Below, piece by piece: positions 53,665 to 62,435 of a DNA stretch of 64,000 nt (position 1 is its first letter; each line of letters begins with the position of its first letter). Location: contig NZ_FOFV01000018.1 in the NCBI RefSeq assembly GCF_900111005.1, positions 1 through 64,000 of the forward strand. Reading direction: 5' to 3'. Below the pieces are notes generated by a model that was not told the DNA's origin, ran no database searches, and saw nothing but the letters and a program-made list of their open reading frames with translations. Made by a program: the position numbers and the translations under genes. This stretch comes from Lentzea albida (GTDB taxonomy: Bacteria; Actinomycetota; Actinomycetes; Mycobacteriales; Pseudonocardiaceae).

Positions 53665-54636
53665 TCAGCGAGCCGGGTCGAGCAGCAGCTTGCCCGCCGT
53701 CTTGCGCGACCGCAGGTCTTCGTGGGCCTGCCGGATCTCGCCCATCCCGTACTCGCCACCGGGAACGGCCTTCAGCTTGCCGTCCACCACGAGCTGGAAC
53801 AGCTCGGCCATGGCCCGATGGGCGAGAGTCCCGTGCTCGGCGTCGCGAACCTTCAACGCGTGGGGCAGCCACATACCCGCAACGGCCGTGGAGTGCACCA
53901 GCAGTGCCCCGAGGTCGACCGGCTTCGGCCTTTCCCGCGAGGCCATGCCATAAAACGCAAGGCGCCCGAACGGAGCCAGCGCCACGAGCGACTGGTCAGT
54001 GATTGCTCCTCCGGTCATGTCCAGCACGACGTCGACCCGCCGGCCGCCGTTGGCTTCCTTCAGCGCGGCCGTCATGTCCGACGCACGTGAGTCAACGGCA
54101 ACGTCGGCACCCAGGTCCAGTGCGAGCTTGCGCTTCTCCTCAGACGAAGCGGTGGCGATCACGCGGCCGGCGCCCCACAACTTGGCCAGCTGCACGGCGA
54201 TCGTCCCCACACCGCCGGCGGCAGCGTGCACGACGACCGACTCACCGGGCTCCATGTGAGTCGACTTCCGCAGCAGCAACCAAGCCGTGGCGCCCTGCAC
54301 GATCAACGACAACGCCGTCAGGTCGTCCACACCGTCGGGAACGTCGAAAGTCGTCAAAGCAGGCGCGACAGCCTTCTCCGCATACCCACCGGAGTTCTTC
54401 GTCAGAGCGACGACCCGACGCCCGTCGGAAGTGGTCCCGACGACCTCGCCGCCGGGCACCAGGGGCAGTTCCATCTTGGCCAGGTAGGAGTTCTCCGCCT
54501 GGTGCGTGTCGGCGTAGTTCAGACCGGCCCGCGAGACGTTGATCAGCACCTCGCCCTCACCCGCGACGGGGTCGGGCAGCTCCACCTGCTGCAACACCTC
54601 GGGTCCACCGAACTCGGTGATCTGGATGGCACGCAC
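53665..54636 (-). CDS. Quinone oxidoreductase-like (MDR) dehydrogenase
   Basis: A 323-aa zinc-independent medium-chain reductase. The GTG at 54636 follows AAGGAGAA; the longer frame reads into the SDR gene. It has VRAIQITEFGGPEVLQQVEL, GLNYADTHQ, the quinone-reductase signature VVVHAAAGGVGTIAVQLAK (NADPH binding) and ATASSEEKRKLALDLGAD. It probably reduces an enone or quinone with NADPH. It follows the SDR gene by two bases in one operon. Confidence 0.88.
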   Translation of the reverse strand: MRAIQITEFGGPEVLQQVELPDPVAGEGEVLINVSRAGLNYADTHQAENSYLAKMELPLVPGGEVVGTTSDGRRVVALTKNSGGYAEKAVAPALTTFDVPDGVDDLTALSLIVQGATAWLLLRKSTHMEPGESVVVHAAAGGVGTIAVQLAKLWGAGRVIATASSEEKRKLALDLGADVAVDSRASDMTAALKEANGGRRVDVVLDMTGGAITDQSLVALAPFGRLAFYGMASRERPKPVDLGALLVHSTAVAGMWLPHALKVRDAEHGTLAHRAMAELFQLVVDGKLKAVPGGEYGMGEIRQAHEDLRSRKTAGKLLLDPAR

Positions 54637-54638
54637 GG

Positions 54639-55439
54639 TCAGTTCTCCTTGAGCGCGATGGTGACGGGGTCCTTCTGGGCGGCCTGGATGCGCGAGCCGT
54701 CCGCGGCGCGGGGGCCGGGCGGGTTGCGGAAGCCGAACGGCTCCGGGGCACGGCCTGCCTGGACGAACCAGGCCTCGCCGGTGCCCGAACCCTCCACAAT
54801 GGACATGAAGGCGTCCACCACGGCGGGCACCGGGATGATCGGCATGCCGATCTCCTCCAGCGTCGAGCGCAGCGGCACGATGATGTTGGTGTCGGCGAAG
54901 CCGGGGCAAAGGGCGTTCACGCGCACGTCCGGGTGTGCGCCGCCGAGAGAGCGCACGAGACCGACGACGGCGGCCTTGTTGGCGCCGTAGACCGGGTCGC
55001 CGGGCATCGGCATGAGGCCGGCCATCGACGCCGTGGCGATGATCTGGCCGCCGCGCTTGCGCACCTCGGGCAACGCGTAGTGGGCGCCGTAGACGACACC
55101 GTCGAGGTTGATCGCCATCGCGCGGCGGTACGTCTCGACGTCGAAGTCGTCGCCCAGCGAGCAGCCGGTGCCGATGCCGGCGTTCAGGAAGGCGATGTCG
55201 AGCCCGCCGAACTCGCGGACGGCGAGCGCAACGGCCTCCGCCGAGTCCGAAGGGACCGTGACGTCGCAGCGCACGAAGACGCCGCCGACCTCGTCGGCAA
55301 CGGCTTTGCCCTGGTCAGCGTCCACGTCCGCCACGACGACGCGAGCGCCGTGCGACGCCAGCCGCCGGGCGGACGCGGCGCCGATGCCGTTGGCTCCGCC
55401 GGTGATGAGCGCGACCTTGCCGGTGAGTTCCACGGGCAC
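54639..55439 (-). CDS. Short-chain dehydrogenase/reductase
   Basis: A 266-aa classical SDR with cofactor motif TGGANGIG (13-20), LNAGIG, catalytic Ser in ATASMAG, YGANK (the catalytic Tyr-x-x-x-Lys) and NALCPGFADTNI. The unusual C-terminal 60 residues carry a Pro/Gly tail. It is first in the minus operon with the quinone reductase and divergent from fabG across a region with two palindromes. The substrate is unknown; context suggests acyl-CoA or steroid-like metabolism. Confidence 0.88.
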   Translation of the reverse strand: MPVELTGKVALITGGANGIGAASARRLASHGARVVVADVDADQGKAVADEVGGVFVRCDVTVPSDSAEAVALAVREFGGLDIAFLNAGIGTGCSLGDDFDVETYRRAMAINLDGVVYGAHYALPEVRKRGGQIIATASMAGLMPMPGDPVYGANKAAVVGLVRSLGGAHPDVRVNALCPGFADTNIIVPLRSTLEEIGMPIIPVPAVVDAFMSIVEGSGTGEAWFVQAGRAPEPFGFRNPPGPRAADGSRIQAAQKDPVTIALKEN

Positions 55440-55462
55440 CTGCCTCCTCGTAGTGCGACATT

Positions 55463-55474
55463 CCGACCAGTCGG
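55463..55474. promoter_or_regulatory. Palindrome, TetR-type operator candidate
   Basis: CCGAC-CA-GTCGG, extended with one mismatch to ATT...TAT, lies in the 128-base divergent region between the SDR and fabG genes. Such sites are typical of TetR repressors; a TetR gene lies at 56779. Confidence 0.55.
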
Positions 55475-55524
55475 TATGGTCGTCCGCACAGGCCTGGACG
55501 TCAAGCTGACTGATAGGTACGTTA

Positions 55525-55540
55525 CTAAGCGCTTGCTTAG
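55525..55540. promoter_or_regulatory. Second TetR-type operator candidate
   Basis: CTAAGC-GCTT-GCTTAG has perfect 6-bp arms 28 bases upstream of fabG. The sequence resembles operators of TetR regulators of fatty-acid and steroid genes. It probably controls the divergent SDR/fabG pair. Confidence 0.6.
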
Positions 55541-55567
55541 CTCACCACCGAAACCGAAGGAGGACCC

Positions 55568-56320
55568 GTGGCCGACAGGGTTGCGATCGTCACCGGCGCG
55601 GCTCGTGGCATCGGTGCCGCGGTCGCGCAGCGCCTCGCCGCGGACGGCCTGGCCGTCGCGTTGCTCGACCTCGACGAGCAGGGTGTGCGCGACGGCGCCG
55701 ACAAGATCGTCGCGGGCGGTGGGCGCGCCATCGGCCTCAAGGTCGACGTCGCCGACGAGGAGCAGGTCAACGCCGCGGTCGCGAAGGTCGCCGAGCAGCT
55801 CGGTGCGCCGACCGTGCTCATCAACAACGCGGGCGTGCTGCGCGACAACCTGCTGTTCAAGATGTCCGCGAGCGACTGGGACACGGTCATGAACGTGCAC
55901 CTGCGCGGCGCGTTCCTGATGAGCAAGGCCGTGCAGGCGTTCCAGACGAAGGAAGGCTTCGGCCGCATCGTCAACCTGTCGAGCACCAGCGCGCTCGGCA
56001 ACCGCGGCCAGGCCAACTACGCCGCCGCCAAGGCCGGTCTCCAGGGCTTCACGAAGACCCTCGCGATCGAGCTCGGCAAGTTCGGCGTCACGGTCAACGC
56101 GATCGCGCCCGGTTTCATCGTCACCGAGATGACCAAGGCGACGGCCGAGCGCATGAAGATCTCGTTCGAGGACCTGGTCAACGGCTCCGCGGCCGCCATC
56201 CCGGTCGCCCGCGTCGGGCAGCCGGAGGACATCGCGCACACCGCGTCGTTCCTCGTCAGCGAGGGTGCCGGGTTCGTGTCCGGCCAGGTCATCTACGTCG
56301 CCGGCGGACCGAAGGACTGA
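55568..56320 (+). CDS. fabG: FabG-type 3-oxoacyl reductase
   Basis: A 250-aa SDR. The GTG follows AAGGAGG. It shows TGAARGIG, INNAGVLRDNLL, NLSSTSALGNRGQANYAAAK (Ser-Tyr-Lys triad), VNAIAPGFIVTEMTKA and a final GQVIYVAGG. The NNAGVLRDNLL stretch is typical of FabG proteins acting on acyl-ACP or acyl-CoA. A MaoC hydratase follows five bases later, which suggests a paired reductase/hydratase in an acyl-CoA pathway rather than housekeeping fatty-acid synthesis. Confidence 0.9.
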   Translation: MADRVAIVTGAARGIGAAVAQRLAADGLAVALLDLDEQGVRDGADKIVAGGGRAIGLKVDVADEEQVNAAVAKVAEQLGAPTVLINNAGVLRDNLLFKMSASDWDTVMNVHLRGAFLMSKAVQAFQTKEGFGRIVNLSSTSALGNRGQANYAAAKAGLQGFTKTLAIELGKFGVTVNAIAPGFIVTEMTKATAERMKISFEDLVNGSAAAIPVARVGQPEDIAHTASFLVSEGAGFVSGQVIYVAGGPKD

Positions 56321-56325
56321 GGCGG

Positions 56326-56778
56326 ATGCGCGCGTTCGAGAACATCGACGAGCTGGTCGCCGCGAAGGGCCAGCACCTCGGTTTCGGCGAGTGGCACGAG
56401 ATCACGCAGGAGCAGGTCAACCTGTTCGCCGACGCGACCCTCGACCACCAGTGGATCCACATCGACGTCGAGAAGGCCGCCAAGGGCCCGTTCGGCGGAC
56501 CGGTCGCGCACGGCTACCTGACGCTGTCGCTGGTGCCCTACCTGGTGCGGGACGTCTACACGGTCAAGAACATCAAGATGGGCGTCAACTACGGCAGCAA
56601 CAAGGTGCGCTTCCCGCAGCCGGTGCTCGTCGGCGCCAGGGTGCGCGGCGGCGTCGAGCTGCTGGACGTCACCGACATCGCGCTGGGCAAGCAGCTCGTG
56701 ACCAAGGTCGTCATCGAGATCGAGGGCAGCGAGAAGCCCGCGTGCGTCGCCGAGATCGTCAGCGTGATCGTGCCCTGA
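56326..56778 (+). CDS. MaoC-family (R)-specific enoyl hydratase
   Basis: A 150-aa hot-dog protein. The hydratase signature is clear: QEQVNLFADATLDHQWIHID (catalytic Asp-x-x-x-x-His) and PFGGPVAHGYLTLSL. It hydrates trans-2-enoyl-CoA to (R)-3-hydroxyacyl-CoA. It is co-transcribed with fabG, and its stop abuts the convergent TetR gene with no spacer. Confidence 0.92.
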   Translation: MRAFENIDELVAAKGQHLGFGEWHEITQEQVNLFADATLDHQWIHIDVEKAAKGPFGGPVAHGYLTLSLVPYLVRDVYTVKNIKMGVNYGSNKVRFPQPVLVGARVRGGVELLDVTDIALGKQLVTKVVIEIEGSEKPACVAEIVSVIVP

Positions 56779-57345
56779 TCAGGCCTTGAGACTGTGGATC
56801 AGCAGGTCCGCGTAGTGCTGCGCCAGCTGCCCGGGCGGGATGTCCCCGTCCGGGCGGTACCAGGTGCCGAGCTGGTGCAGCGACCCGAAGAAGTAGTACG
56901 TGGCCACGTCCGCGGGCACGTCGGCGCGGAACGTCCCGTCCCGCTGGCCCTCCTCGACCAGCCCGCGGAACTTCTCGTGGTAGCGCCGCCGCTCGGCCCG
57001 CACCTCCCGCTGCTTCTCCTCGGAGAGGTGGTTCATCGACCGGAAGAACACCTTGGCGGCGTCGAAGTCGTCGACGCTGGTGACGATCACGTCGATCGCG
57101 GCCTCGCGCAGCCGTTCGGTGACCGGCCCGGTGCTCGACGCGATCTTCTCGAGGTGTTCGGTCTGCAACCGCAGCAGCCGCCCGTAGATCTCGTGCAGCA
57201 GGTCGTCCTTCGACCCGAAGTAGTGGTACATGGCGCCCTTGGTGACGCCGGCGCTCTCCACGATCTCCTGCACGGCGACCCGCTCGTAGCCCTTGTCCGC
57301 GAAGAGGCGGGTGGCGGCGTCGATCAGTCTTTCAGGCACGGTCAC
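56779..57345 (-). CDS. TetR-family repressor
   Basis: A 188-aa regulator from the GTG at 57345; the frame opens at 57384 but that part overlaps the divergent gene start. The DNA-binding domain is VPERLIDAATRLFADKGYER with VTKGAMYHYFGSKDDLL. The C-terminal helices (ADVATYYFFGSLHQLGTWYR) resemble acyl-CoA-responsive TetR proteins such as KstR2/FadR types. Likely targets are the palindromes at 55463 and 55525 and its own divergent neighbour. Confidence 0.88.
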   Translation of the reverse strand: MTVPERLIDAATRLFADKGYERVAVQEIVESAGVTKGAMYHYFGSKDDLLHEIYGRLLRLQTEHLEKIASSTGPVTERLREAAIDVIVTSVDDFDAAKVFFRSMNHLSEEKQREVRAERRRYHEKFRGLVEEGQRDGTFRADVPADVATYYFFGSLHQLGTWYRPDGDIPPGQLAQHYADLLIHSLKA

Positions 57346-57383
57346 GACCGGAGAATACCTCCGACCAAGGAGAAGCGAAGGCA

Positions 57384-58439
57384 ATGATCAGTCGCTGGAC
57401 CGTCGTCGTCGACCGCGGCAACCTCGCCGAAACCGAAGTGCTGCACGACGAACTGCCCTCCGGGTCCGATCTGTCCGACTGCGAGGTCCTGCTGCGCGTC
57501 AGCCGTGTCGGACTCACCGCCAACAACGTCACCTACGGCGTGATCGGTGACGTCCTCGGCTACTGGAACTTCTTCCCGGCGGGCGGCTCTGGTCAGGGCG
57601 TGGTGCCGGTGTGGGGCTTCGCCGACGTCGTCGACTCCACAGTGGACGCCCTGCCCACCGGTACCCGCGTCTACGGCTACCTGCCGATGGCGAGCCACTT
57701 CGTCGCGCGGGCACGCCTGACCTCGTCCGGTTTCGTCGACACCGCCGACCACCGGGCCGAACTGCCCGCCGTCTACAACAGCTACCTGGTGACGTCGTCC
57801 GACCCGGCCTACGACGCGAACTCGGAAGACCTCCAAGTGCTGTACCGGCCGCTGTTCCTCACGTCCTTCCTGCTCGCCGACCAGCTGGTGGACAACGACT
57901 TCCACGGCGCCCGCACCGTCGTGATCTCGTCCGCGTCCAGCAAGACGGCGTTCGGCACGGCCCAGTGCCTGCGCGGGCAGGGCGTCCGGCTCGTGGGTCT
58001 GACATCGCCGCGCAACGTGGAATTCACCAAGGGTCTCGGCCTCTACGACACCGTGCTCCCCTACGACGCCGCCGTGGACGTCGAGCCTTCGGTGTACCTG
58101 GACTTCAGCGGGTCGGCCGACGTGCGGTCGGCGCTGCACTCACGGCTGGGCGCCGAGCTGAAGAAGGACGTGTCGATCGGGCTGACCCACAAGACGCCGT
58201 CGCAGGACTCGCGGTCGGAGTTCTTCTTCGCGCCGGACCAGCTGCGCAAGCGCACCGCGGACTGGGGCTCGGACGGGTTGGCTCAGCGGTTCGGCGAGGC
58301 GTGGCGCGGGTTCACCGCCCAGGCCGCTGGCTGGGTCGCGGTCGTTCAGCACCACGGGCCGGACGAGCTGGTCGAGGTGTGGCAGGCGGTGCTGGCGGGC
58401 AAGGCGAACCCGGACACGGCCGACGTGATCAGCTTCTGA
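57384..58439 (+). CDS. DUF2855 family protein
   Basis: A 351-aa protein after an AAGGAGAAG ribosome site. It matches DUF2855 along its length: VVDRGNLAETEVLHDEL, LTANNVTYGVIGD, WGFADVV, VYGYLPMASHFV, YRPLFLTSFLLADQL and SSASSKTAFGTAQCLR. It resembles a degenerate medium-chain dehydrogenase with a nucleotide-fold-like SSASSKT turn. The reaction is unknown. It is divergent from the TetR gene by 38 bases and probably under its control. Confidence 0.88.
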   Translation: MISRWTVVVDRGNLAETEVLHDELPSGSDLSDCEVLLRVSRVGLTANNVTYGVIGDVLGYWNFFPAGGSGQGVVPVWGFADVVDSTVDALPTGTRVYGYLPMASHFVARARLTSSGFVDTADHRAELPAVYNSYLVTSSDPAYDANSEDLQVLYRPLFLTSFLLADQLVDNDFHGARTVVISSASSKTAFGTAQCLRGQGVRLVGLTSPRNVEFTKGLGLYDTVLPYDAAVDVEPSVYLDFSGSADVRSALHSRLGAELKKDVSIGLTHKTPSQDSRSEFFFAPDQLRKRTADWGSDGLAQRFGEAWRGFTAQAAGWVAVVQHHGPDELVEVWQAVLAGKANPDTADVISF

Positions 58440-58611
58440 CCTGGTCCTTGACCATCGCGAGGAACGCAGCCCAGGCGGGCGCCGCGACCGTGGCGTCCTC
58501 CTGGCCTTTCGAGTCGCGGATGCGGGCACCGGAGCCGTCCAGGGCGATCTCCACGCAGTCGCTGTCCTCCGCGCCATTGCTACGGCTGCTCTTGCGCCAC
58601 ACGGCAGACAC
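58429..58611 (-). CDS. DUF397 protein
   Basis: A 60-aa protein with the classical DUF397 pattern: VWRKSSRSNGAEDSDCVEIA, a Gly/Ala turn, VRDSK-type IRDSKGQE and a final PAWAAFLAMVKD helix. It follows the Scr1-type XRE gene by eight bases, the standard pairing across actinomycetes. These pairs control development and may be toxin-antitoxin-like. The GTG at 58611 is chosen; the ATG at 58650 lies inside the upstream gene. Confidence 0.88.
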   Translation of the reverse strand: MSAVWRKSSRSNGAEDSDCVEIALDGSGARIRDSKGQEDATVAAPAWAAFLAMVKDQVRS

Positions 58612-58619
58612 CTCGATCC

Positions 58620-59426
58620 CTACCTCTCTGCAGCCAGCCTCCCGATCCACTCAGCGGACTCGTCCGGCGCCAGCGCCAGCTTCGAGAGGTGCTTGAAGAC
58701 CAGCCTACTGGCCTTCACCTGTTCAACGTCCTCGACGTGCGCGGCACCGGCGGGGTGCTCGACGTAGAGCACGGTCATGTCACCGGGGTAGGCGAAGTCA
58801 AGCAGGAGAAACGACCCGTTGAAACCGTCGTTCAGACCTGCGGCGTTGGGCAACACCTGCACCGACACGTTGGCCCGCTGGCCCGCGTCGTTGATGTGCA
58901 GCAATTGCTCGCGGTCGGCCTGGGGAAAGGCCGCTTCGGCGATGATCGCGTGGTACTGAAGCCCACTGGCGAGCCGTTCTTGCCGTCGAACGCGCACCGC
59001 GACCTGGTTCTCGATCCACTTCCGTGATCGCTGAACTTGCCAGCCCTGGAAGACCGCCCGCATGTAGCTCTCGGTCTGCAACAAGCCGGGAATGTATCCC
59101 AACGAGAACGCGCTCACTCGGACGGCGTCGTGCTCCAGGCTGATGTAGCCGTGGTTCTCGATGCCGTACGGGTGCCACCAGCCCTTCTCGCTGGCGCGCT
59201 CCCACATCTCGATGTACGGCGCCTCCTCCGACACGAGCACGCCGTACAGATCTAGCATCGCGCGCATGCCGTGGTACTCCGGCAACTGGCCGTTCTCGAT
59301 GCGGCTCAGCTTCTGGTAGTTGTACCGCAGCCGGTACGCCGCCTCACGCTGGCTCAGCCCGGCGCGCTCACGCAGCCTCTTCAACGCCTCGCCGAGGCGC
59401 ACCTGCCGGAACGTGGGGTCGGACAT
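58620..59426 (-). CDS. Scr1-family XRE regulator (DUF5753)
   Basis: A 268-aa protein from the ATG at 59426; the frame upstream is non-coding. An XRE domain occupies residues 8-62 (LKRLRERAGLSQREAAYRLR, KLSRIENG). The DUF5753 ligand domain follows, with YIPGLLQTESYMRAVF, RVRRQERLA and the Trp/Gly-rich centre (EKGWWHPYGIENHGYISLE). Such proteins activate or modulate the adjacent DUF397 gene. A 55-base region separates it from a divergent small gene. Confidence 0.9.
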   Translation of the reverse strand: MSDPTFRQVRLGEALKRLRERAGLSQREAAYRLRYNYQKLSRIENGQLPEYHGMRAMLDLYGVLVSEEAPYIEMWERASEKGWWHPYGIENHGYISLEHDAVRVSAFSLGYIPGLLQTESYMRAVFQGWQVQRSRKWIENQVAVRVRRQERLASGLQYHAIIAEAAFPQADREQLLHINDAGQRANVSVQVLPNAAGLNDGFNGSFLLLDFAYPGDMTVLYVEHPAGAAHVEDVEQVKASRLVFKHLSKLALAPDESAEWIGRLAAER

Positions 59427-59481
59427 GACCCAAACGTTACGGACGAGGTCTGACATTCGTGAATCACGCTGGCGGGGTCTG

Positions 59482-59757
59482 ATGAGGACCGTCCACTGCA
59501 TGGAGTACGTCCACAGCATCCAGTACCACCGCCGCAGCCGGAACGGTCGCCTGACCCTCTCCTACGTCGAGTCCGTGACGGATCATGGTTGGTACATAAA
59601 GAAAGAAGCCGACTGGAAGTCGCGCTACACGATCGCCTGCGCCACCGAATACCTCGCCAGGGTCTCAGCCGAGGCAGGCACCTTCGCCATCACCGTCTGG
59701 CGGGAGTCCGAACGGGTCTGCACGGTCGGCATCGACTGGAATCCTCCGAACAGGTGA
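59482..59757 (+). CDS. Small hypothetical protein
   Basis: A 91-aa protein divergent from the Scr1-type regulator. It is Tyr/Arg/Trp-rich (SIQYHRRSRNGRLTLSYVES, DHGWYIKKEADWKSRYTIAC, FAITVWRESERVCTVGIDWN) and has a compact beta-rich look. There is no known domain. It ends two bases before the convergent exonuclease stop. An in-frame ATG at 59500 is an alternative start. Confidence 0.5.
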   Translation: MRTVHCMEYVHSIQYHRRSRNGRLTLSYVESVTDHGWYIKKEADWKSRYTIACATEYLARVSAEAGTFAITVWRESERVCTVGIDWNPPNR

Positions 59758-59759
59758 TC

Positions 59760-60302
59760 TCACCGGCGGATCAACCCGGCCAGCAACCCGGCGATGTTGA
59801 ACGCGTCGTCGTGGCCGCGGTGGTGCGTGCCGTCGATCCTGCGCCCGGTGAGCCGCACCGCCTCGGCCATGCCGACCTCGCGCGGCAACGCGTGAGCGAG
59901 CGCGAACAACGTCTTGACGTTGACGTGCCGCGGCCCGAACGGGTAGCGGACGCCGAAGTCGGCGCACTGCCGTTCGAACATCTTCCGGTCGTAGTCGCCG
60001 TACGAGGCCCAGACGCGGCGGTCCGAGCGGAACTCCTTGCGCAGCAGGGAACACGCCTCGGCGAACGACACGCCGGAGGAGACCTGCTCGGTGGTCAGGG
60101 TCGTCAGCGAGGTACAAAAAGGACTGACGGACGACCGGGAAGGCCGCACCAGCACCGAACGGCGCTCGCCGCGCTTCCCCGAAGCGACCTCGAGCGGGCA
60201 GATCCCGATCTCGATGATCTCCGACACCTCACCGGGAGGCGGCGAGCCCTCCCAGCACGTCGACTCCACGTCGACCACCAACACCTCGTCCAATGCGATC
60301 AC
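59760..60302 (-). CDS. DEDD-type 3'-5' exonuclease (KapD/ERI-1-like)
   Basis: A 180-aa nuclease with the DEDDh catalytic set: VVDVESTCWEG (Asp, Glu), WASYGDYDRKMFERQC (Asp) and THHRGHDDAFNIAGL (His, Asp). The VNVKTLFALAHALP stretch is typical of the KapD/ERI-1 group that trims RNA 3' ends. The start is uncertain; GTG at 60302 is used because the longer frame is antisense to the next genes. Confidence 0.88.
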   Translation of the reverse strand: MIALDEVLVVDVESTCWEGSPPPGEVSEIIEIGICPLEVASGKRGERRSVLVRPSRSSVSPFCTSLTTLTTEQVSSGVSFAEACSLLRKEFRSDRRVWASYGDYDRKMFERQCADFGVRYPFGPRHVNVKTLFALAHALPREVGMAEAVRLTGRRIDGTHHRGHDDAFNIAGLLAGLIRR

Positions 60303-60325
60303 GCCGTTGATCGTCCCCCACGCGT

Positions 60326-61030
60326 CTACTGGAATACGACGACCGGGAGCACGACGATCTCGCCGGTGGCGGCGTTCCAGGACTGCACCTTGCCGAGGCA
60401 GCGGGCGTTGAACTGGCCCGGTGGGAGGGTGTCGCGGAGGCTCGCCCGGTCGCATTCGACGCGGACCGTGCCGCCGCCGACCGGGGAGTGCAGGACGGCC
60501 GGGTCGTCGCCGTCCCCCACCTCGAAGCGGCCGTGCAGGGAGACGTAGTCGCGGATGTCGTTGAGGCGCATGGTCCTGCCTCCGTGCCGGGAGTCGGCTC
60601 GGATGGTCTGCGCGGTCAGGTCGACGTCCACCACGCCGTGGGCGGCGCGGAGGCCCGCCAGGACGACGCCGATGACGTCGATCTCGGTGGCGGGTTTCTC
60701 GTAGGTGTCGGTGTTCTGCTCCACGACCGAGCCGTCCACGCCTATGCCGAACTCGCTGGGGCCCACCTGGAGCTTGCCGTTCTTGGTGACGGTGATCTGC
60801 TTGACGAACTGACGGGTCACGGCGTCGTCGTAGCGGCCCACCTTGCACAGGTTGATCATGCGCTGGGCGTGGACGTAGAACAGGATGCCGGGGACCTCGG
60901 GTTCCACCTCGCGGCGGCGGATCCGGTGCCAGACAAGCGCGAGCACCGCTATCAGCGCGAGCACGGTCGCCGTCCAGACGAGGATCCAGCCCCACGAGAC
61001 CGACCACCAGAGCGCTCTATCGACAGCCAC
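60326..61030 (-). CDS. Membrane-anchored hypothetical protein
   Basis: A 234-aa protein with one N-terminal membrane helix (WILVWTATVLALIAVLALVW, residues 15-34) and a soluble C-terminal part of beta character (VDVDLTAQTIRADSRHGGRT, TMRLNDIRDYVSLHGRFEVG). It overlaps the end of the SBP-VWA gene by 14 bases and is third in that operon. There is no recognised family; the soluble part could be a periplasmic or cytosolic receptor domain. Confidence 0.65.
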   Translation of the reverse strand: MAVDRALWWSVSWGWILVWTATVLALIAVLALVWHRIRRREVEPEVPGILFYVHAQRMINLCKVGRYDDAVTRQFVKQITVTKNGKLQVGPSEFGIGVDGSVVEQNTDTYEKPATEIDVIGVVLAGLRAAHGVVDVDLTAQTIRADSRHGGRTMRLNDIRDYVSLHGRFEVGDGDDPAVLHSPVGGGTVRVECDRASLRDTLPPGQFNARCLGKVQSWNAATGEIVVLPVVVFQ

Positions 61031-62435
61031 GGATCTCCCTCACCGCTTCCAGCAACGGCTTCGCGCCGGCCTCGACGAGACGGCCACCGCTCGCCTGGGC
61101 CACCCGGTCCAACTCGGCCGTGGAAGCCTCGCCGAACCTGATCGGGTACACGGGCACTTCGCCGCGGCCCACCCGCAGGAACTCGTCGACCGACGGGCCC
61201 GCGTTGTTCTCGCCGTCGGTCATCAGCACGACCGCCGTCTCCCCTCGCGCCAGCTGCAACCCGCGTTCCAGCGCGGCCCAGATCGCGGTGTTGTCCCGCA
61301 GGTCCTCGGACGCGACGACGGCGAGCAGCGCGTCGAGGTCCTCGCGACCGCGCACGGTGATCGAACGCTCTTCCAGCACCGTGCCCGCGAACCGGATGAT
61401 CGTCACGGTCTCCCCGACGTAGAAGCGGTCGAACCCGTTGAGCGACGCGAACGCCTCGCGCAGGCCGGCGAGGCGCGGGCCGCGCATGGACGTCGAGTAG
61501 TCCAGCACGAAGACCACCTGGCGGCCGTCGCCCGCGCGGTCGTGGAACAGCAGCAGCCGGTCGATCACCTCGGAGCTGTCCGGGAAGTAGAGCGCGGTGC
61601 CGAGGTCGGCGCGCAACTTCTCGTTGCGCCGCACGGACGGCTCGACCGGGCGGCGCCAGGTGCGGTCGGCGATCATCTGCTGGGCGGCAGGCGCTCGAAG
61701 CCACTCCACCACGCGGTCGTACACCGCCCGGTGCTCGGGTTTGAGCAGCATCAGCGGGTAGTCCGACAGGACGATGCCGTCACGCGGGTAGACGATCTCC
61801 AGCGGTTCCGGCAGGGAAGCGTTGAGGGACAACAACTCCGACTCGTGGGCGACCAGCCCGTCCACATCGGACCGCCGGGTGAACTCGCCCACCGGGTCCG
61901 GCACGTCGAACGCCCGTCCCGCGAGGAAACCCTGCAACCGGTCGCAGCTCACGTCCTCGGGCCTCAGGGGCGCGCCGGTCCCCGCGGCCGCCGTGGCGAC
62001 CCCGATCAACGCCGCCATCCCACCACCGGACACGCGCGGATCCGCCATGCCGTAGCGGAACTGGCCCAGCGCGGCCCGGTCCGCGACGTCCGCCCACGTC
62101 GGCCGCTCCCCGAGCACGGCTCGCTTCGACCGCTTCACCCCGAGCACCACCGGGGAGGTCATGACGCTCGTCGCCAGCTCGGGTTCGGCGCCGCGCAGCC
62201 GCAGGAACCTGGTGGTGGACAACCAGGCCAGGTCGAAGCCGTCGAGCGACCTGCTCGCCTCGACCGTGCCGCGGTGCTCCACGGCCAGCTCGATCCCGGT
62301 GGCCTTCTTCAGCTCCGCGAGCACCGGTCCGAGGTCGGCCAGCTCCGTGCTCGCCAGCACCGTCAACCGGACCGGCGGCGTGCTGGACGTGCACGCGGTC
62401 AGCAGGAGCAGCAGGACCGCCGCCAGCACCCTCAC
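61017..62435 (-). CDS. Lipoprotein fusing a solute-binding domain to a VWA domain
   Basis: A 472-aa lipoprotein: LLLLLTAC gives a lipobox with Cys15. Residues 25-290 resemble a type 2 periplasmic binding protein (LTVLASTELADLGPVLAELK, FDLAWLSTTRF, APAAQQMIADRTWRRP). Residues 300-470 are a von Willebrand A domain with a MIDAS motif DYSTS (312-316) and VVLMTDGENN. The GTG start overlaps the stop of the upstream gene. Fusion of binding and VWA domains is typical of actinomycete surface complexes of unknown role. Confidence 0.85.
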   Translation of the reverse strand: MRVLAAVLLLLLTACTSSTPPVRLTVLASTELADLGPVLAELKKATGIELAVEHRGTVEASRSLDGFDLAWLSTTRFLRLRGAEPELATSVMTSPVVLGVKRSKRAVLGERPTWADVADRAALGQFRYGMADPRVSGGGMAALIGVATAAAGTGAPLRPEDVSCDRLQGFLAGRAFDVPDPVGEFTRRSDVDGLVAHESELLSLNASLPEPLEIVYPRDGIVLSDYPLMLLKPEHRAVYDRVVEWLRAPAAQQMIADRTWRRPVEPSVRRNEKLRADLGTALYFPDSSEVIDRLLLFHDRAGDGRQVVFVLDYSTSMRGPRLAGLREAFASLNGFDRFYVGETVTIIRFAGTVLEERSITVRGREDLDALLAVVASEDLRDNTAIWAALERGLQLARGETAVVLMTDGENNAGPSVDEFLRVGRGEVPVYPIRFGEASTAELDRVAQASGGRLVEAGAKPLLEAVREIRGCR

